64,000 nt of DNA, taken from assembly GCA_951804985.1 (NCBI GenBank), contig OX638134.1, positions 78,037,679 through 78,101,678 of the forward strand, in the 5' to 3' direction. Position 1 is the stretch's first letter, and the number at the start of each line of letters is the position of its first letter. This document shows positions 48,958-58,708 of the stretch, piece by piece. The DNA is from Dryomyza anilis. Its lineage: Eukaryota; Arthropoda; Insecta; Diptera; Dryomyzidae. The translations under genes were made by a program, and so were the position numbers. The notes below the pieces were generated by a model, which saw only the letters and a list, made by a program, of their open reading frames with translations, did not search any database and was not told where the DNA came from.

Positions 48958-49356
48958 CCCAGTAGTAAATTTCAGGCGTAAGAAGCTATGCTCGCACTGA
49001 TTCTCAAGCAGATAGAACTCCTTCCCGACTAAATGATTTCCTTTCCTCTTTTTTTATATGAAATGAACATTTTTGCAGGACTTTCCAATTCGTTTCTCAG
49101 AGAACGGCTCTCAGAAGGTCTCACAAAATAGTTTGACTCATTACTGTTAGGATTCCATTGGAAGGTGAGCTAGCAGCGCTTCGCTTTTCTATTTGAAAAA
49201 TATTACAAAAAGTCACCAAATCGATTGGCGCTGATTCTCTAGAGTGTGTGCTGGAAGTACATTAGCTTCAGTGATGGCAGAATGTGTATTGAGCATGCTA
49301 AGAAGTTGTTATAGCAGTGCTTCTACTGGCAAGGCCTGGACAAATTTACTACTGGG
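48958..49356. mobile_element. 399 bp element with perfect 15 bp inverted termini
   Basis: CCCAGTAGTAAATTT at 48958-48972 is exactly inverted at 49342-49356, and inner bases partly continue the match (CAGGC near the left end, GCCTGG near the right). The interior has balanced composition unlike its flanks but no long frame. The class cannot be named because no reliable target duplication is visible. Confidence 0.75.
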
Positions 49357-49464
49357 ATGTTTCATAGGACCTTAACGAATTGAGTTCGATTCTAATACGT
49401 TAATTTTGTTTAAAAAAATGTTAAATTCTTAAGTATGAATCACACGATTGAATAAATAATCAAC

Positions 49465-49579
49465 TTTTGAATCAATTTTCAAATAATTTTAATATCAATC
49501 GTGTGATTGCCTAATTTTCCATACAAAAATTGGGCAATCACACGATTAATTTTAAAATTATTTGAAAATTGATTCAAAA
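49465..49579. repeat. 115 bp near-perfect hairpin (54 bp arms)
   Basis: TTTTGAATCAATTTTCAAAT at the left is inverted at the right, and the arms pair over about 54 bp with only about four mismatches around a CCATAC loop. The motif AATCACACGATT is also present just outside at about 49439. It may be a small MITE or the source of a hairpin RNA. No RNA evidence exists here. Confidence 0.75.
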
Positions 49580-49957
49580 ATGAAACATGCCGAAATAATC
49601 CCATATTCTATTCAGCACTTCAACGAACTGAACAAAGAAAAAAAAGCAATTGTATATTTGTTTGCCTCTCAATATAATTGTTATATTCAAGCATTCTTTT
49701 TGTTGGTTGCTATAATTTAGGCTTAAGTTGTAGTATTTGAAAATATATTTCTGGCTTCACTGGCTGCCGGCTGCATAATTCAATATTGACATTGAAAACT
49801 AGCAAAAATGTACTATATAAAAAATACATTTACACAAAAATACTTAAACACTACAGCGTAGAGCAGTGTTCTACCTACATAATATCCAAGCGCAGCCTCA
49901 GCAGGTTCTGGTTCATACATTTCAAGCAAAAATAAAGAAACTTAATTTACATTGTCC

Positions 49958-52862
49958 TCAATTCCAGCGACTCTTTTTGGCCTTGGCACGACCACCGGCA
50001 TCAGTTGCAGCTGCTGCACCTGCGCCTGCAGAAGGTGGTGCCGCCGCCGCCGCCGCCGCTAGCGATGGTGGTGGTGGCGGCGGAGCCGCAAAGACACCCG
50101 CCTCCGGCACTGTTTGCTCCCAGGTGCGATCGCTGGAGGCGCGAAATTGTGTGTTATACTGCGCACGGAAAGCCTCGCGCATAGCCGAATAGCGATCGGT
50201 TGCAGGTCCAGCATTCGACAGAGATTTGCTGCTCGAAGCAAAGGGGTTACTGGGCAGCGAAGTTGTCGATGCACCCGCGGGCCCTGCTGACGAAGCAGCT
50301 ACAAAACCTGCGCGAGAACGTTCGCGATAACCAAGCCCTGTGCCGCCCACTGTCAACTTCTTGCCTTTGCCCTGCTTAAAACGCGAATTACGAAACCAGG
50401 CGCTTTTCAGCGCCAACTCAAGCAGATCCTCGGGCACCAACTGATCGGCACCCTCCAGATTGCGCACCAAATGACCGGCGAATTCTTTGTCCTTCTCTGT
50501 GACCAGCGTATAGGCGGTGCCCTTCTCGCCTGCGCGTCCTGTTCGTCCAATACGATGTGTGTGCGTGTCAATGTCGCGCGCAATGTCATAATTGATGACA
50601 TTGCGTATGTGCGGTATGTCGAGACCGCGCGCAGCCACATCGGTGGCCACCAGTATGTCGCACTCCTTGCGTTTGAACTGTGTAATGACCTTGTTGCGGT
50701 CCGCCTGATCCATGTCACCGTGCAGCAGCAGGCAGTTGTACTCTTTGACCAGTAGATTGTTGGCCACCGTCTCTGCATCGAGTTTCTTGGTGACAAAGAT
50801 CAGCACACTGCCGTCGGAGAGAAATTTGACGAGGTGACAGAGCAGCCAATTCCATTTCTGCATCGGATTGGGGAAGACGTAGACATGTTGGGTAATGTCT
50901 TGGTTTGCCTCACCCAAATCGCCTTGTATGACACGCACCGGATCACTGAGCACATCGCGCGCCAGCCGTTCGATGCGCTTCTTGAAGGTGGCGGAGAAGA
51001 GCAACGTCTGGCGATCGGGACGCACGTGATTGCAGATGGAGCGGACCTGAGCGGACAAAAAAAATAATTTTATTACAGATTTTAAATAAAGATTCAATTT
51101 TTTACTAAAATTAATTTTTCAATAAAAATTCAATTTTTCACAAAAAAAACAAAAACAATTTTAAAAAATAAAATTTTCATTAAAAAAAAAATAATTTTTC
51201 ACTAAAAATTCAATTTTTCATTAACAAATAATTTTTCATTAAAAATTCAATTCTCCTGTAAAAAAATGTCTCAATAAAAATTAAAATGTCCAGTCAAAAT
51301 TCAAATTTTCACTTAAAAATCAATTTTTCCTTAAAAAAAAAATCATGATATCAATAAAAATGCAATTTTCCTCTAAAAAAAAAAATTTTTTTCACTAAAA
51401 ATTCAATTTTTCATTAAAATTAAAATTTTCACTAAAAATTAAAATGTTCACTAAAAATTAAATTTTTCACAAAAAAAAAAACATTTTTTCATTTAAAATT
51501 ATTTTAAACCAAGTCCCGCCCACTTACCTGCGGTTCAAAACCCATGTTGAACATGCGATCCGCCTCGTCGAGCACCAAAAAAGTGACGCGTCGCAAATTC
51601 GTCGCCTTCATTTTCACCATGTCGATCATGCGACCCGGCGTAGCGACAACAATTTCGGCGCCCTGCTCCAGAGCTTTGCTCTGCTCCCACTTGGAGCCGC
51701 CGCCATAGCAACAGACCACATTTATATTATAAACCTTGCCAAATTTCTTCGCCTCATTGTAAATCTGCAGCGAAAGTTCACGCGTGGGCGCCAATATCAG
51801 TCCAATAGGACCATCACCCGTGCGCAACTCACGCTGATCCATAATATGCACCAGCATTGGCCAAACAAAGGCCGCTGTTTTGCCGGAGCCAGTCTTTGCG
51901 ATGCCTATAATGTCACGCCCTGCCAGAGCAGTTGGTATAGCCTGTGCCTGAATGGGTGTCGGCTGTGTATATTCCGCCTTGCGCACAGCCTTCATGAGGC
52001 TATCGTCGAATCCAAAATGCGCAAAACTAGAGACAGGCTTTGGTGGCTCCGCACCCGACACCTTGACACCTAGCGTTTTGCGCAGTTCATGCACCTGCGT
52101 CTCATCCAGCGCGCTGATGTCTGCATGTGGGGTATAGAAATTCTTTTCGAATTTTTCATACTCAATCTGTGAGTGATAAATTGGGGGCAGTGGATCGATA
52201 TCCTTTTTCTTCGGCGGCGCTATCGGGTTGCCATCGGCATCATAGTCTATTTCCACATCGGAGCCATCATCGCGCAGTCCCGCATTTGGATTCTCTTCCA
52301 TGTAGCGATAATAACTCTCCTCGTCATCTTCATCGTCGATGTCGCCACGCACACCACGCTTGCCGCCATCTGCCGCAGCCGCTTGTGCTGCGCTCATTGG
52401 CGCTGCCAGTTTTTTCACCTTTTCTTTGTGCACAATCTGCTCGATGCCGGCCATGAATTGATCCAACGGATCTTCCTCATCATCATCACTCTTGTTGGCT
52501 GTGGGTCCTGGAGACCCGGGTGCCGGTTGATAGGCGCAACTGCTAGCGCTTGCACTGGCATCATCATCGTCATCGAAATAGTCATCATCCATGCAACCCT
52601 TGCGTTTGCCTATGGCATATTGTGATGAACTGGTGAATTGACTGATGGCCTCCAGCGTTGAGTAGCCTTGCTTGGAAGTACCAGCCGCAGAAACACTCGC
52701 AAAACCGCCGCCGCGTCCTCCCCGTTGACCCCCGCGAGTATTAGTCAATGATTGTGGTGGCGGCACCGCATTCATGGACGTGCCTACACGTTTGGGATTT
52801 GCTTTATAGGGAAAGCCGCCGCCTCCCAAGCCGCGGTAGTTGCTCATTGTTAATTCAGTCAC
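49958..52862 (-). CDS. DDX42: DDX42-type DEAD-box ATP-dependent RNA helicase
   Basis: Two exons, 52862-51528 and 51046-49958, are joined by a 481 bp intron (CAG|GTAAGTG ... TCAG|GTCCGC, phase 0), giving 807 residues. The acidic N-terminus has the YYRYMEENPNAG and IAPPKKKDIDPLPPI segments typical of DDX42. Helicase motifs are all intact: Q motif YTQPTPIQ (about 298), AKTGSGKT (322-329), PTREL (359-363), TPGR (408-411), DEAD (432-435), SAT (463-465), ATDVAARGLD (579-588) and HRIGRTGR (609-616). The Ala/Gly-rich tail ends in KKSRWN, like the human protein. DDX42 acts in the nucleus with SF3b in early spliceosome assembly and also has RNA chaperone activity. Drosophila CG6418 is the likely orthologue. 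An in-frame second Met at 52847 is an alternative start. The gene is divergent from Blos4. Confidence 0.96.
51047..51527 (-). other. intron of the DDX42-type gene with AAAAATTCAATTTTTCA repeats
   Basis: The 481 bp intron consists largely of CACTAAAAATTCAATTTTTC-like phrases. The same phrase, reverse complemented, fills 59060-59780, and looser versions lie at 57840-58110. This points to a dispersed 18-20 bp satellite type in this cluster. Confidence 0.8.
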
Positions 52863-53531
52863 TTGGATTGTCTATAAATATAATTAAACTCTTTTTTTAT
52901 TTAACTTTTGTTAGTATCCACAATTTTTGCAATACAATTTGGTTGTGATAAGAAGAAGAAGCAAAGCAGCGCAGCACGAAACGTCAATAGTCCACCTGGT
53001 ATCGATATCGATAACAGGTGGACTTTTGACGTTTTGAAATCGATACCAGGTGTACTTTCGACGTTTCGTGTGCGCTGTTGCGCTGTTTTCTTTTTCTTTC
53101 TTCAATTTTGAAATTATTTTATTATTATTATATTATATCCAGAAATAGAATACGAAAACTGGAAAACTGCACGGATGACAGAAGGGCAACCAGGTGCATC
53201 CTTTTTTTTATTTTTGCTGCTTTGCTGTTTCTATTTTAACAAACAGTCGAAATTCGAAGTGTACTTCTGACATTTCTCTCAAAATGTCCTCTCGTATTTC
53301 GAAGTTGATTTCTGACTTTTCTCTCAACATGTCGACTCGAATTTCGAAGATCTGAGTTTTTTTCAATAGAAAGCAGCAACACTTTTCATGCTACTATAAT
53401 TGAGTAAACGAAGCACCCTGTGCTTGGTATTAACTTATGAAACACAGCTTCGTTGTTTTTATTATTATTTATTTCTAGAGTTCAACAAGTTTTAGTTTTT
53501 ACATTAAAACAAATCGAATTAAAACACTAAA
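52863..53531. promoter_or_regulatory. divergent promoter region of the DDX42-type gene and Blos4
   Basis: 669 bp separate the two start codons. Two overlapping TATCGATA sites (53000-53007, 53006-53013), the DREF-binding DRE of fly housekeeping promoters, lie 138-151 bp upstream of the helicase ATG. They sit in an inverted repeat described separately. Around 53246-53350 an ATTTCGAAGT...TTCTGAC...TTTCTCTCAA phrase is repeated. Transcription starts cannot be placed exactly. Confidence 0.65.
52966..53086. promoter_or_regulatory. triple DRE/E-box inverted repeat
   Basis: Arms GCACGAAACGTCAATAGTCC-ACCTGGTATCGAT (52974-53005) and its diverged inverse (53039-53074) flank a middle half-copy with CAGGTGGACTTTTGACGTTT (53015-53034). 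GTCCACCTG and CAGGTGGAC (52990-53023) form a perfect inner palindrome around the two TATCGATA sites. Each module thus has ATCGATA, CAGGTG and GACGTTT in fixed order. Confidence 0.7.
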
Positions 53532-54185
53532 ATGGTAGAACGTACAGCTGAAGACTATGCAAAAATATTAAGGAGTATTAACTTAGAAAATGAGGTAAAT
53601 GTTAAATCAATAAATAATAGAGACATATAAACAGCCCAATTTCTTTCAAAGACAAATCCGCTTTGTATAAACATCGAGGACATGTTGGCTCGCCTGGATG
53701 AATTTGAGACGCTGCTCACCAATGTATTTATTAATAATTCAAATTTTCTGCAAATTAACGCTCTTATTCCACAGGTAAAGGCTGAAACAAATGGCATAAT
53801 GGAAAACCACGTCAGCGGTATACTTGCTTTTCAAGAAAATTTTCAGACGATGCGCACGCGTATTGATAATTTAGAACACCTTATAGACAAAGTGCATACA
53901 AACATGTTGGCGGTGGAATCATCAATGGACATAGCAGAGGAGGAGCTCAATGTCACCGATTATAGTCTGAAGGGCCTGCTGCGTAAACCTCTGTTTGCCA
54001 AATCTAAAACCGGTAGCACCGAGGAAACGGGGGCCGACAAACAAGTGCGTACTAATCTGCGTGATGGTGAATTTCAGGCAGTGCCTATTTTTAAATCTAA
54101 TGATTATTTTGGGGATTATTTTGCTAACTGCAACGAGGATGTTGCGAAGGAACCATTAACGCGTGAAGAGCTTGGTAGAGTTTAA
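53532..54185 (+). CDS. Blos4: BLOC-1 subunit 4 (cappuccino homologue)
   Basis: Exons 53532-53594 and 53652-54185 are separated by a 57 bp intron, giving 198 residues. A helical, coiled-coil-prone core (IEDMLARLDEFETLL ... RIDNLEHLIDKVHTNM ... EEELN) aligns in order with human BLOC1S4 (EDLLTRVDEF ... RIDRLEAFV ... AEAELG). It is followed by a KGLLRKPLFAKSK segment and a FKSNDYF-type end, as in the human RTEDYF tail. BLOC-1 is a cytosolic octamer needed for biogenesis of lysosome-related organelles (eye pigment granules in flies) and endosomal sorting. The acceptor is an unusual CAAAG at 53651. The closer ACAG at 53634 would cause a frameshift and stop. AATAAA follows the stop at about 54233. 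The gene is transcribed away from the helicase gene. Confidence 0.9.
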
Positions 54186-54785
54186 TACTTTTTTTTTCTA
54201 CAACTTTATGTTACAAATATTTAGTACCTATAAATAAATTATTATAAAGCCACTTAGTTGTGTGTTTCTTCGATATCTGTTTACTAATAATACCTACTAT
54301 TGTACAAAATTTATAATATTGGAAATTTCCGGAACCATATAAGACATTTTGAATAATTGAATAATTTGTTAGATTTTTTGTTTTTTTATTTTTAAGAACT
54401 AATGAAAAATCCTTTGCTGAAGATAGTCCAAACAACGATAAAAACTGCTAAACTTTCAAAAAAATATACTCTTTATATTATAAATATATAGCGAAACCTG
54501 TAACATTAATTAACATTTGTTGACACCACTAATTAGCTGGCCGTAAAATGCACTATAACGATAAAATTACCCCAAACAAATGCACGAAACGATTTCAATT
54601 TTAACACCTTAATTAACAGATTCAAAACTTATATTTGTTAAAGTTTTTATTAAATGATTTCGTTACTGAATATTTATATAGTGCAATAAATTAAAAATCA
54701 AACAAATTTTTGCTAAAAGGGTTATTTACAACATTTAAAATAAATCAATATATAGAAAATGTTTGCCCATCAAAATCAAAACCGC
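54186..54785. other. convergent intergenic region, Blos4 and secreted-protein gene 3' ends
   Basis: The region is AT-rich. A plus-strand AATAAA near 54233 probably serves Blos4. A minus-strand AATAAA (TTTATT at about 54645-54650) could serve the gene on the other strand. Nothing else is seen. Confidence 0.5.
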
Positions 54786-56982
54786 TTAGGATTGACCATG
54801 TGATCTAAAAGAATAAAAACAAATATTATTACACATTCGTTATACATAGCTATTTTATTTTTAACTCACCTAGCGAAAAGTTCTGCAACTGGCAGGGGCT
54901 TATGTCTAAACAGTGGGTGGTCTGCGGTATTTGCAGACGTTATCGAAGATTCAGCGCTATGTGGCGCTGGCTCAACAGCATGAATTGCCGCAGAGGGCGA
55001 GGCAGTTTCCGTTGTATGTGCACCACCTACAGTAGGTGCTACATATTGTTGTTTGGTTGGCAAAATTGCGCCCGATTCATGCTGAGGATGTGGTACATGT
55101 TGTTGATGGTCATCATGTTTGAAATTGGTATGCTGATGTGGTTTATCAACATGAGCCGTTATATGATGCACATCTGCAGTTGGCGCATCTTTCGGCACAG
55201 CATCTTTTTGTGCAGCGCTCTTTTTATGATCCTGTTGTGTCTGAGAATTTTCCAGCACTAGAGGCTTTTTCTCTTCAGTTTTTGAATCTATTGGTTTTGA
55301 ATCTACTGGTTTTGTATCTTCTGCTTTCTTGGGCTGCTCCACAAGCTTTGCTGACTCCTCGGCATGATGCTGATGTTTCGACACCAGTGGCACTGGAATA
55401 TCACGTTTAATCTCTAAATGCTCTTCGGGGGTCGCTGCAACATAGGGTGCATTTTGATTTTTAAAGATCAGTGGTAACGTTATTGCCGCCTGTGTTGTGC
55501 TAGCTACCGTAACATCGCGTCTTCGACGACTCTTGACAGTGGTTTTATGTTTTCTTGGCACTGGTGTGCTTTTTGGCCTGGAGGGGCGTATACTAGTGGG
55601 CGTAGGTGCAGCAGTTGTTGGCGGTTTGGCTTTGGTAACAGGCTTTACGGTGGTTTTTAGTGTTTGTACTTTTTTAGAGTCGGCGGTAGGACGTTGATCA
55701 CGCTTTGCACGATGCTGATGAATAGCAGCATGATTGTGTTCTGGGTGCTTTGTGGTGGTGGCTTTCGACGTCGAAGTCTGCAGCGCTTCATGTGAATGCG
55801 CCGGACTAACAGTGGGCGTTAACAGAATCTGTGGTTTATCATCGCCAACAGCACGTTTATGTTTGACAATTTCAGTGGGATCAGTGATTACGGTGATCTT
55901 TTCAGCAGGTTTTGGTTCCATTGGCACATCTGGATTGATCGGACTGGGACGTTGTAGTGTGAAAGAAGAGTTTGGTTTATTCGGCTGTTCTGTTGGTGGT
56001 GGTGTTGATGATGGTGCTGCTAGGCAGCAAACTGCGAGAGCAGTTAGAAATAACTAAGAAAAAAATGAAGAGACAAATTTTTAGAAATCATAAATCTTTT
56101 TCCAACTTTCGAATGAAATCGTAATCAAACTTTAATTCGAATGAATTTTACATATGCTGTTTCAGATTTATCAATATAAAATAAATGTTTTCCAACGAAT
56201 TTGAACCGTTTAAATTCTCGGACCCTGAATTTAATTTGCCAGTTTGTAATCATATTCTGATTCTGAAATAAATTAATTTGCCGTACAGTTCATGAATCAG
56301 GAAATTTTATTCAAATTAAATTTCCCATCGCATATTAATTTTTCAGAATTGAATTCAAAACCATGAATTTTCTTAGTTATTGCAAAAAAAAAACCTCACA
56401 GGAGTCTTAAAAGTGGGCCATTGTAAAAGAAATTCGATTTGTCAAATTTTAAATTTCGTTCCAAAGTGAATTTCAGAATGTTTCCGAATAGTAAAGCTAC
56501 AGAACTAAATTCAAAACCGAAAAATAATTTAAAATGATATTGTTATCAATAAAAAATATCACGCACGAACCTTAGAATTGAGTTTTTGTTCAATAAAATC
56601 AATTATTATAGTCAATAAAAATTTCGATTGCATGTGATTTTTAGAGTGTTTTCGAATATTAACTTAGAACTGATTTCGAAATCTAAGAATCAGGTACAAT
56701 TTATTTCATTATGACTGAAAACAGTTCGGAAGAAGTTCAGAAGTGTGTCCTTTAAGAATGAATGAAAATAATGACATTTCCATTGAGTGTAAACTTCAGA
56801 ATGTTCGAGAATATTAATTTTCAGAACTGTATTCAAAACCGTCCAATCACGGAAAACATTTTCTATCTTATCTACGCACAGTCCATTTGAAGGAAATCCA
56901 AATTTTGTAAAATTCAAACGAATGTAAATTCTGAATTTATTTTCAAAAACTTAATTCCAAACCAGCTTACCAGTATTTTCAT
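54786..56982 (-). CDS. secreted His/Pro/Thr-rich protein with dibasic cleavage sites, unrecognised
   Basis: Exons 56982-56971, 56053-54870 and 54804-54786 (GT-AG, phases 0 and 2) give 404 residues. The 4-codon first exon joins the second to make a signal peptide MKILLFLTALAVCCLA, so the protein should enter the secretory pathway. The mature chain is low complexity: Pro/Thr-rich at 75-180, Lys/Asp/Ser repeats (KPVDSKPIDSK), then a His/Gln-rich part (HQHTNFKHDDHQQHVPHPQH). Basic sites KHKR (68-71), RAKR (119-122), RRRR (180-183) and IKR (219-221) are each followed by Ala or Asp, as in proprotein-convertase substrates. The short last exon ends RSHGQS. No known domain is visible. A matrix/cuticle-associated protein or a peptide precursor are both possible. 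A TATA box lies upstream. Confidence 0.8.
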
Positions 56983-57069
56983 TTTGTTTTTGTATCCTTT
57001 CTTAAAATGTCGTGCTGCTACTGTGGAACACTAAACTCGACTGTTTTTGCACTCGTGCCATTCTGGCAC

Positions 57070-57076
57070 TTTTATA
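57070..57076 (-). promoter_or_regulatory. TATA box of the secreted-protein gene
   Basis: CTCTATAAAAG on the minus strand lies 88 bp upstream of the ATG at 56982. A start about 30 bp downstream, near 57040, would give a roughly 55 base leader. TATA promoters suit regulated, tissue-specific genes, in contrast to the DRE type of the neighbouring helicase. Confidence 0.7.
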
Positions 57077-57082
57077 GAGTTT

Positions 57083-58340
57083 CTTTGTGAACGCGAAATC
57101 TAGAAATTTGTAAATAAGCTACTTAAATAAATAAAAATACATATAAAATCCCATAAGAAATGTTTGTTGTTAATGTTAACTGCTTGTTAATTTGGTGTTA
57201 ATTATCGAGACTGACTGCAATATGTTTTGGCTCTATTGTAGCTTTCAAGAAAGTCGAGATAGAAAATACGCCAATGTTCAAGAATACAATAAGCTATTTT
57301 TTGAATGCACATTTTTAACTAAAAAAAATCTGTTATCGTTTTATTTAATATCTTTAACATTCTGCATAACAGCTGTATATTAAAAACTTCTTTTGCATTA
57401 TTTTAAAATGAGTATTGCAAGAAAATGCAGTGCAAATGTTTTAAAGTGAATAATTTGTGTGAACATATTGTGCTTGACTCGAGACATATTGTGATTATTA
57501 CGATAATATGCGAAGCTGCTTTTGAAAATATTTATCTTGTGGCAAAGTTTATTTTGACTCATCGTTTAGCATGTTGTTTCATTATTACTTTTTAAACTAT
57601 GTACATTTCTACCTAACAGGTATTATGCATTAAAAAGATGTTTTGTAGGGAATAACCATTAGATTATGATCATACAGATTCCCAATTTTAACTAATTTGA
57701 CGTCACATAATTTGACAGCAAAAACAATTGAAAATATGACGTTTGACACTGTAATTTGTAGGAAAGTAAACAATTGTATTTTATAGAGAGTCTGAATATT
57801 TGCATATACCCTTTGTTTATACAAAAATACAATTTAAAGAAAATTTAATTTTTTCCGAACAATTTAAGTTTCTGACTAAAATTGAATTCTTGATTTAAAT
57901 AAATTTTTCTTAAAAAAATTGTAAACAATATGATTTTGATTTAAACAATTAAATTTTAGTCAAAAAAAATAGTTTTTAAAGAAAAAATCGTATTTTTAGA
58001 AAAAAATTGAATTTTTTTAAGTTGAATTTTTGAAGAAAATTTGATTTTTGGAAAATTTGTGAATTTTTATAAAAAAAAAAAAAATTGATAAAATTGAATT
58101 TTAAGTGAAAATTTATACGCACAGAAAAAAATATTGTACGTTTATATAACAATTGATATTAAAAGCAAACAAAATCGTATTCCAATTAAAAATATGAATG
58201 TATTTACTAATTAATTAATTGTATTTACACTTTTTTTAATTAAAATATTAATTTGAATTAATTTAATATAATTTCAATACAACTAAATATTTAATAGTAT
58301 TAACTACTTTTATTTGTTATTTTTGATTTATTCATTTTCT
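57083..58340. other. intergenic region with TGACGTCA site
   Basis: A perfect cAMP-response-type palindrome TGACGTCA lies at 57698-57705, with TATGACGTTTGACAC nearby at 57735. AAATTTGAATTTTTA-type simple repeats occupy 57840-58110. The open frame at 57192-57383 shows no recognised feature. Confidence 0.45.
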
Positions 58341-58504
58341 TAAATTGCAACACTTTTTTTTCTGGATTTCATTTTGTTTTTTGTGTGTGCGTCTCCTGCG
58401 TCGGCGGCGTCGTTCAGTTTCTTCTAACATTATTTTCTTCTACGTTGCTATTTTAAAAGAGGATATTGCATTATTTAGTGTATGTTATGTTATTAAAACA
58501 TTAA

Positions 58505-58708
58505 ATGGCTCAATTTATTTTTGCTGTCAAGAATTTCAACAAACAGCTTATGATGCTCTTTTTGCTGCATATTGAATCATTAAAAAGCGAATATCAAATT
58601 TTATGTTTGACGCAATTAATTGACCCACCTGTAGAAGTGGTGAAAACTGACTTCGGTAAAACATTCGTTAGATTGAAAGAATTTTACAAAGCATATCAAA
58701 AAGTATAA
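58505..58708 (+). CDS. small ORF, 67 residues, unrecognised
   Basis: The frame opens at AAATGG and encodes MAQFIFAVKNFNKQLMMLFL, a balanced mixed composition with alternating hydrophobic and charged residues, ending KEFYKAYQKV. This is unlike the F/Y/I strings elsewhere. It could be a one-exon gene or the last exon of a spliced gene, since a pyrimidine-rich stretch ending in GTCAAG precedes residue 9. An initiator-like GTTCAGTTTC lies at 58414-58423 just after a CGGCGGCGTCG segment. I cannot name a family. A chance frame is still possible. Confidence 0.4.
   Translation: MAQFIFAVKNFNKQLMMLFLLHIESLKSEYQILCLTQLIDPPVEVVKTDFGKTFVRLKEFYKAYQKV

Noticed and set aside
49866..50192. Ala-rich plus-strand frame
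   Set aside because: It is the antisense of the Ala/Pro-rich C-terminus of the helicase, which has intact motifs and a clear family match.
52173..52625. 150-residue plus-strand hydrophobic frame
   Set aside because: Antisense shadow of the acidic N-terminal exon of the helicase.
55138..56057. Plus-strand frames opposite the secreted-protein gene
   Set aside because: Shadows of the minus-strand exon, which has a signal peptide, consistent splicing and an upstream TATA box.
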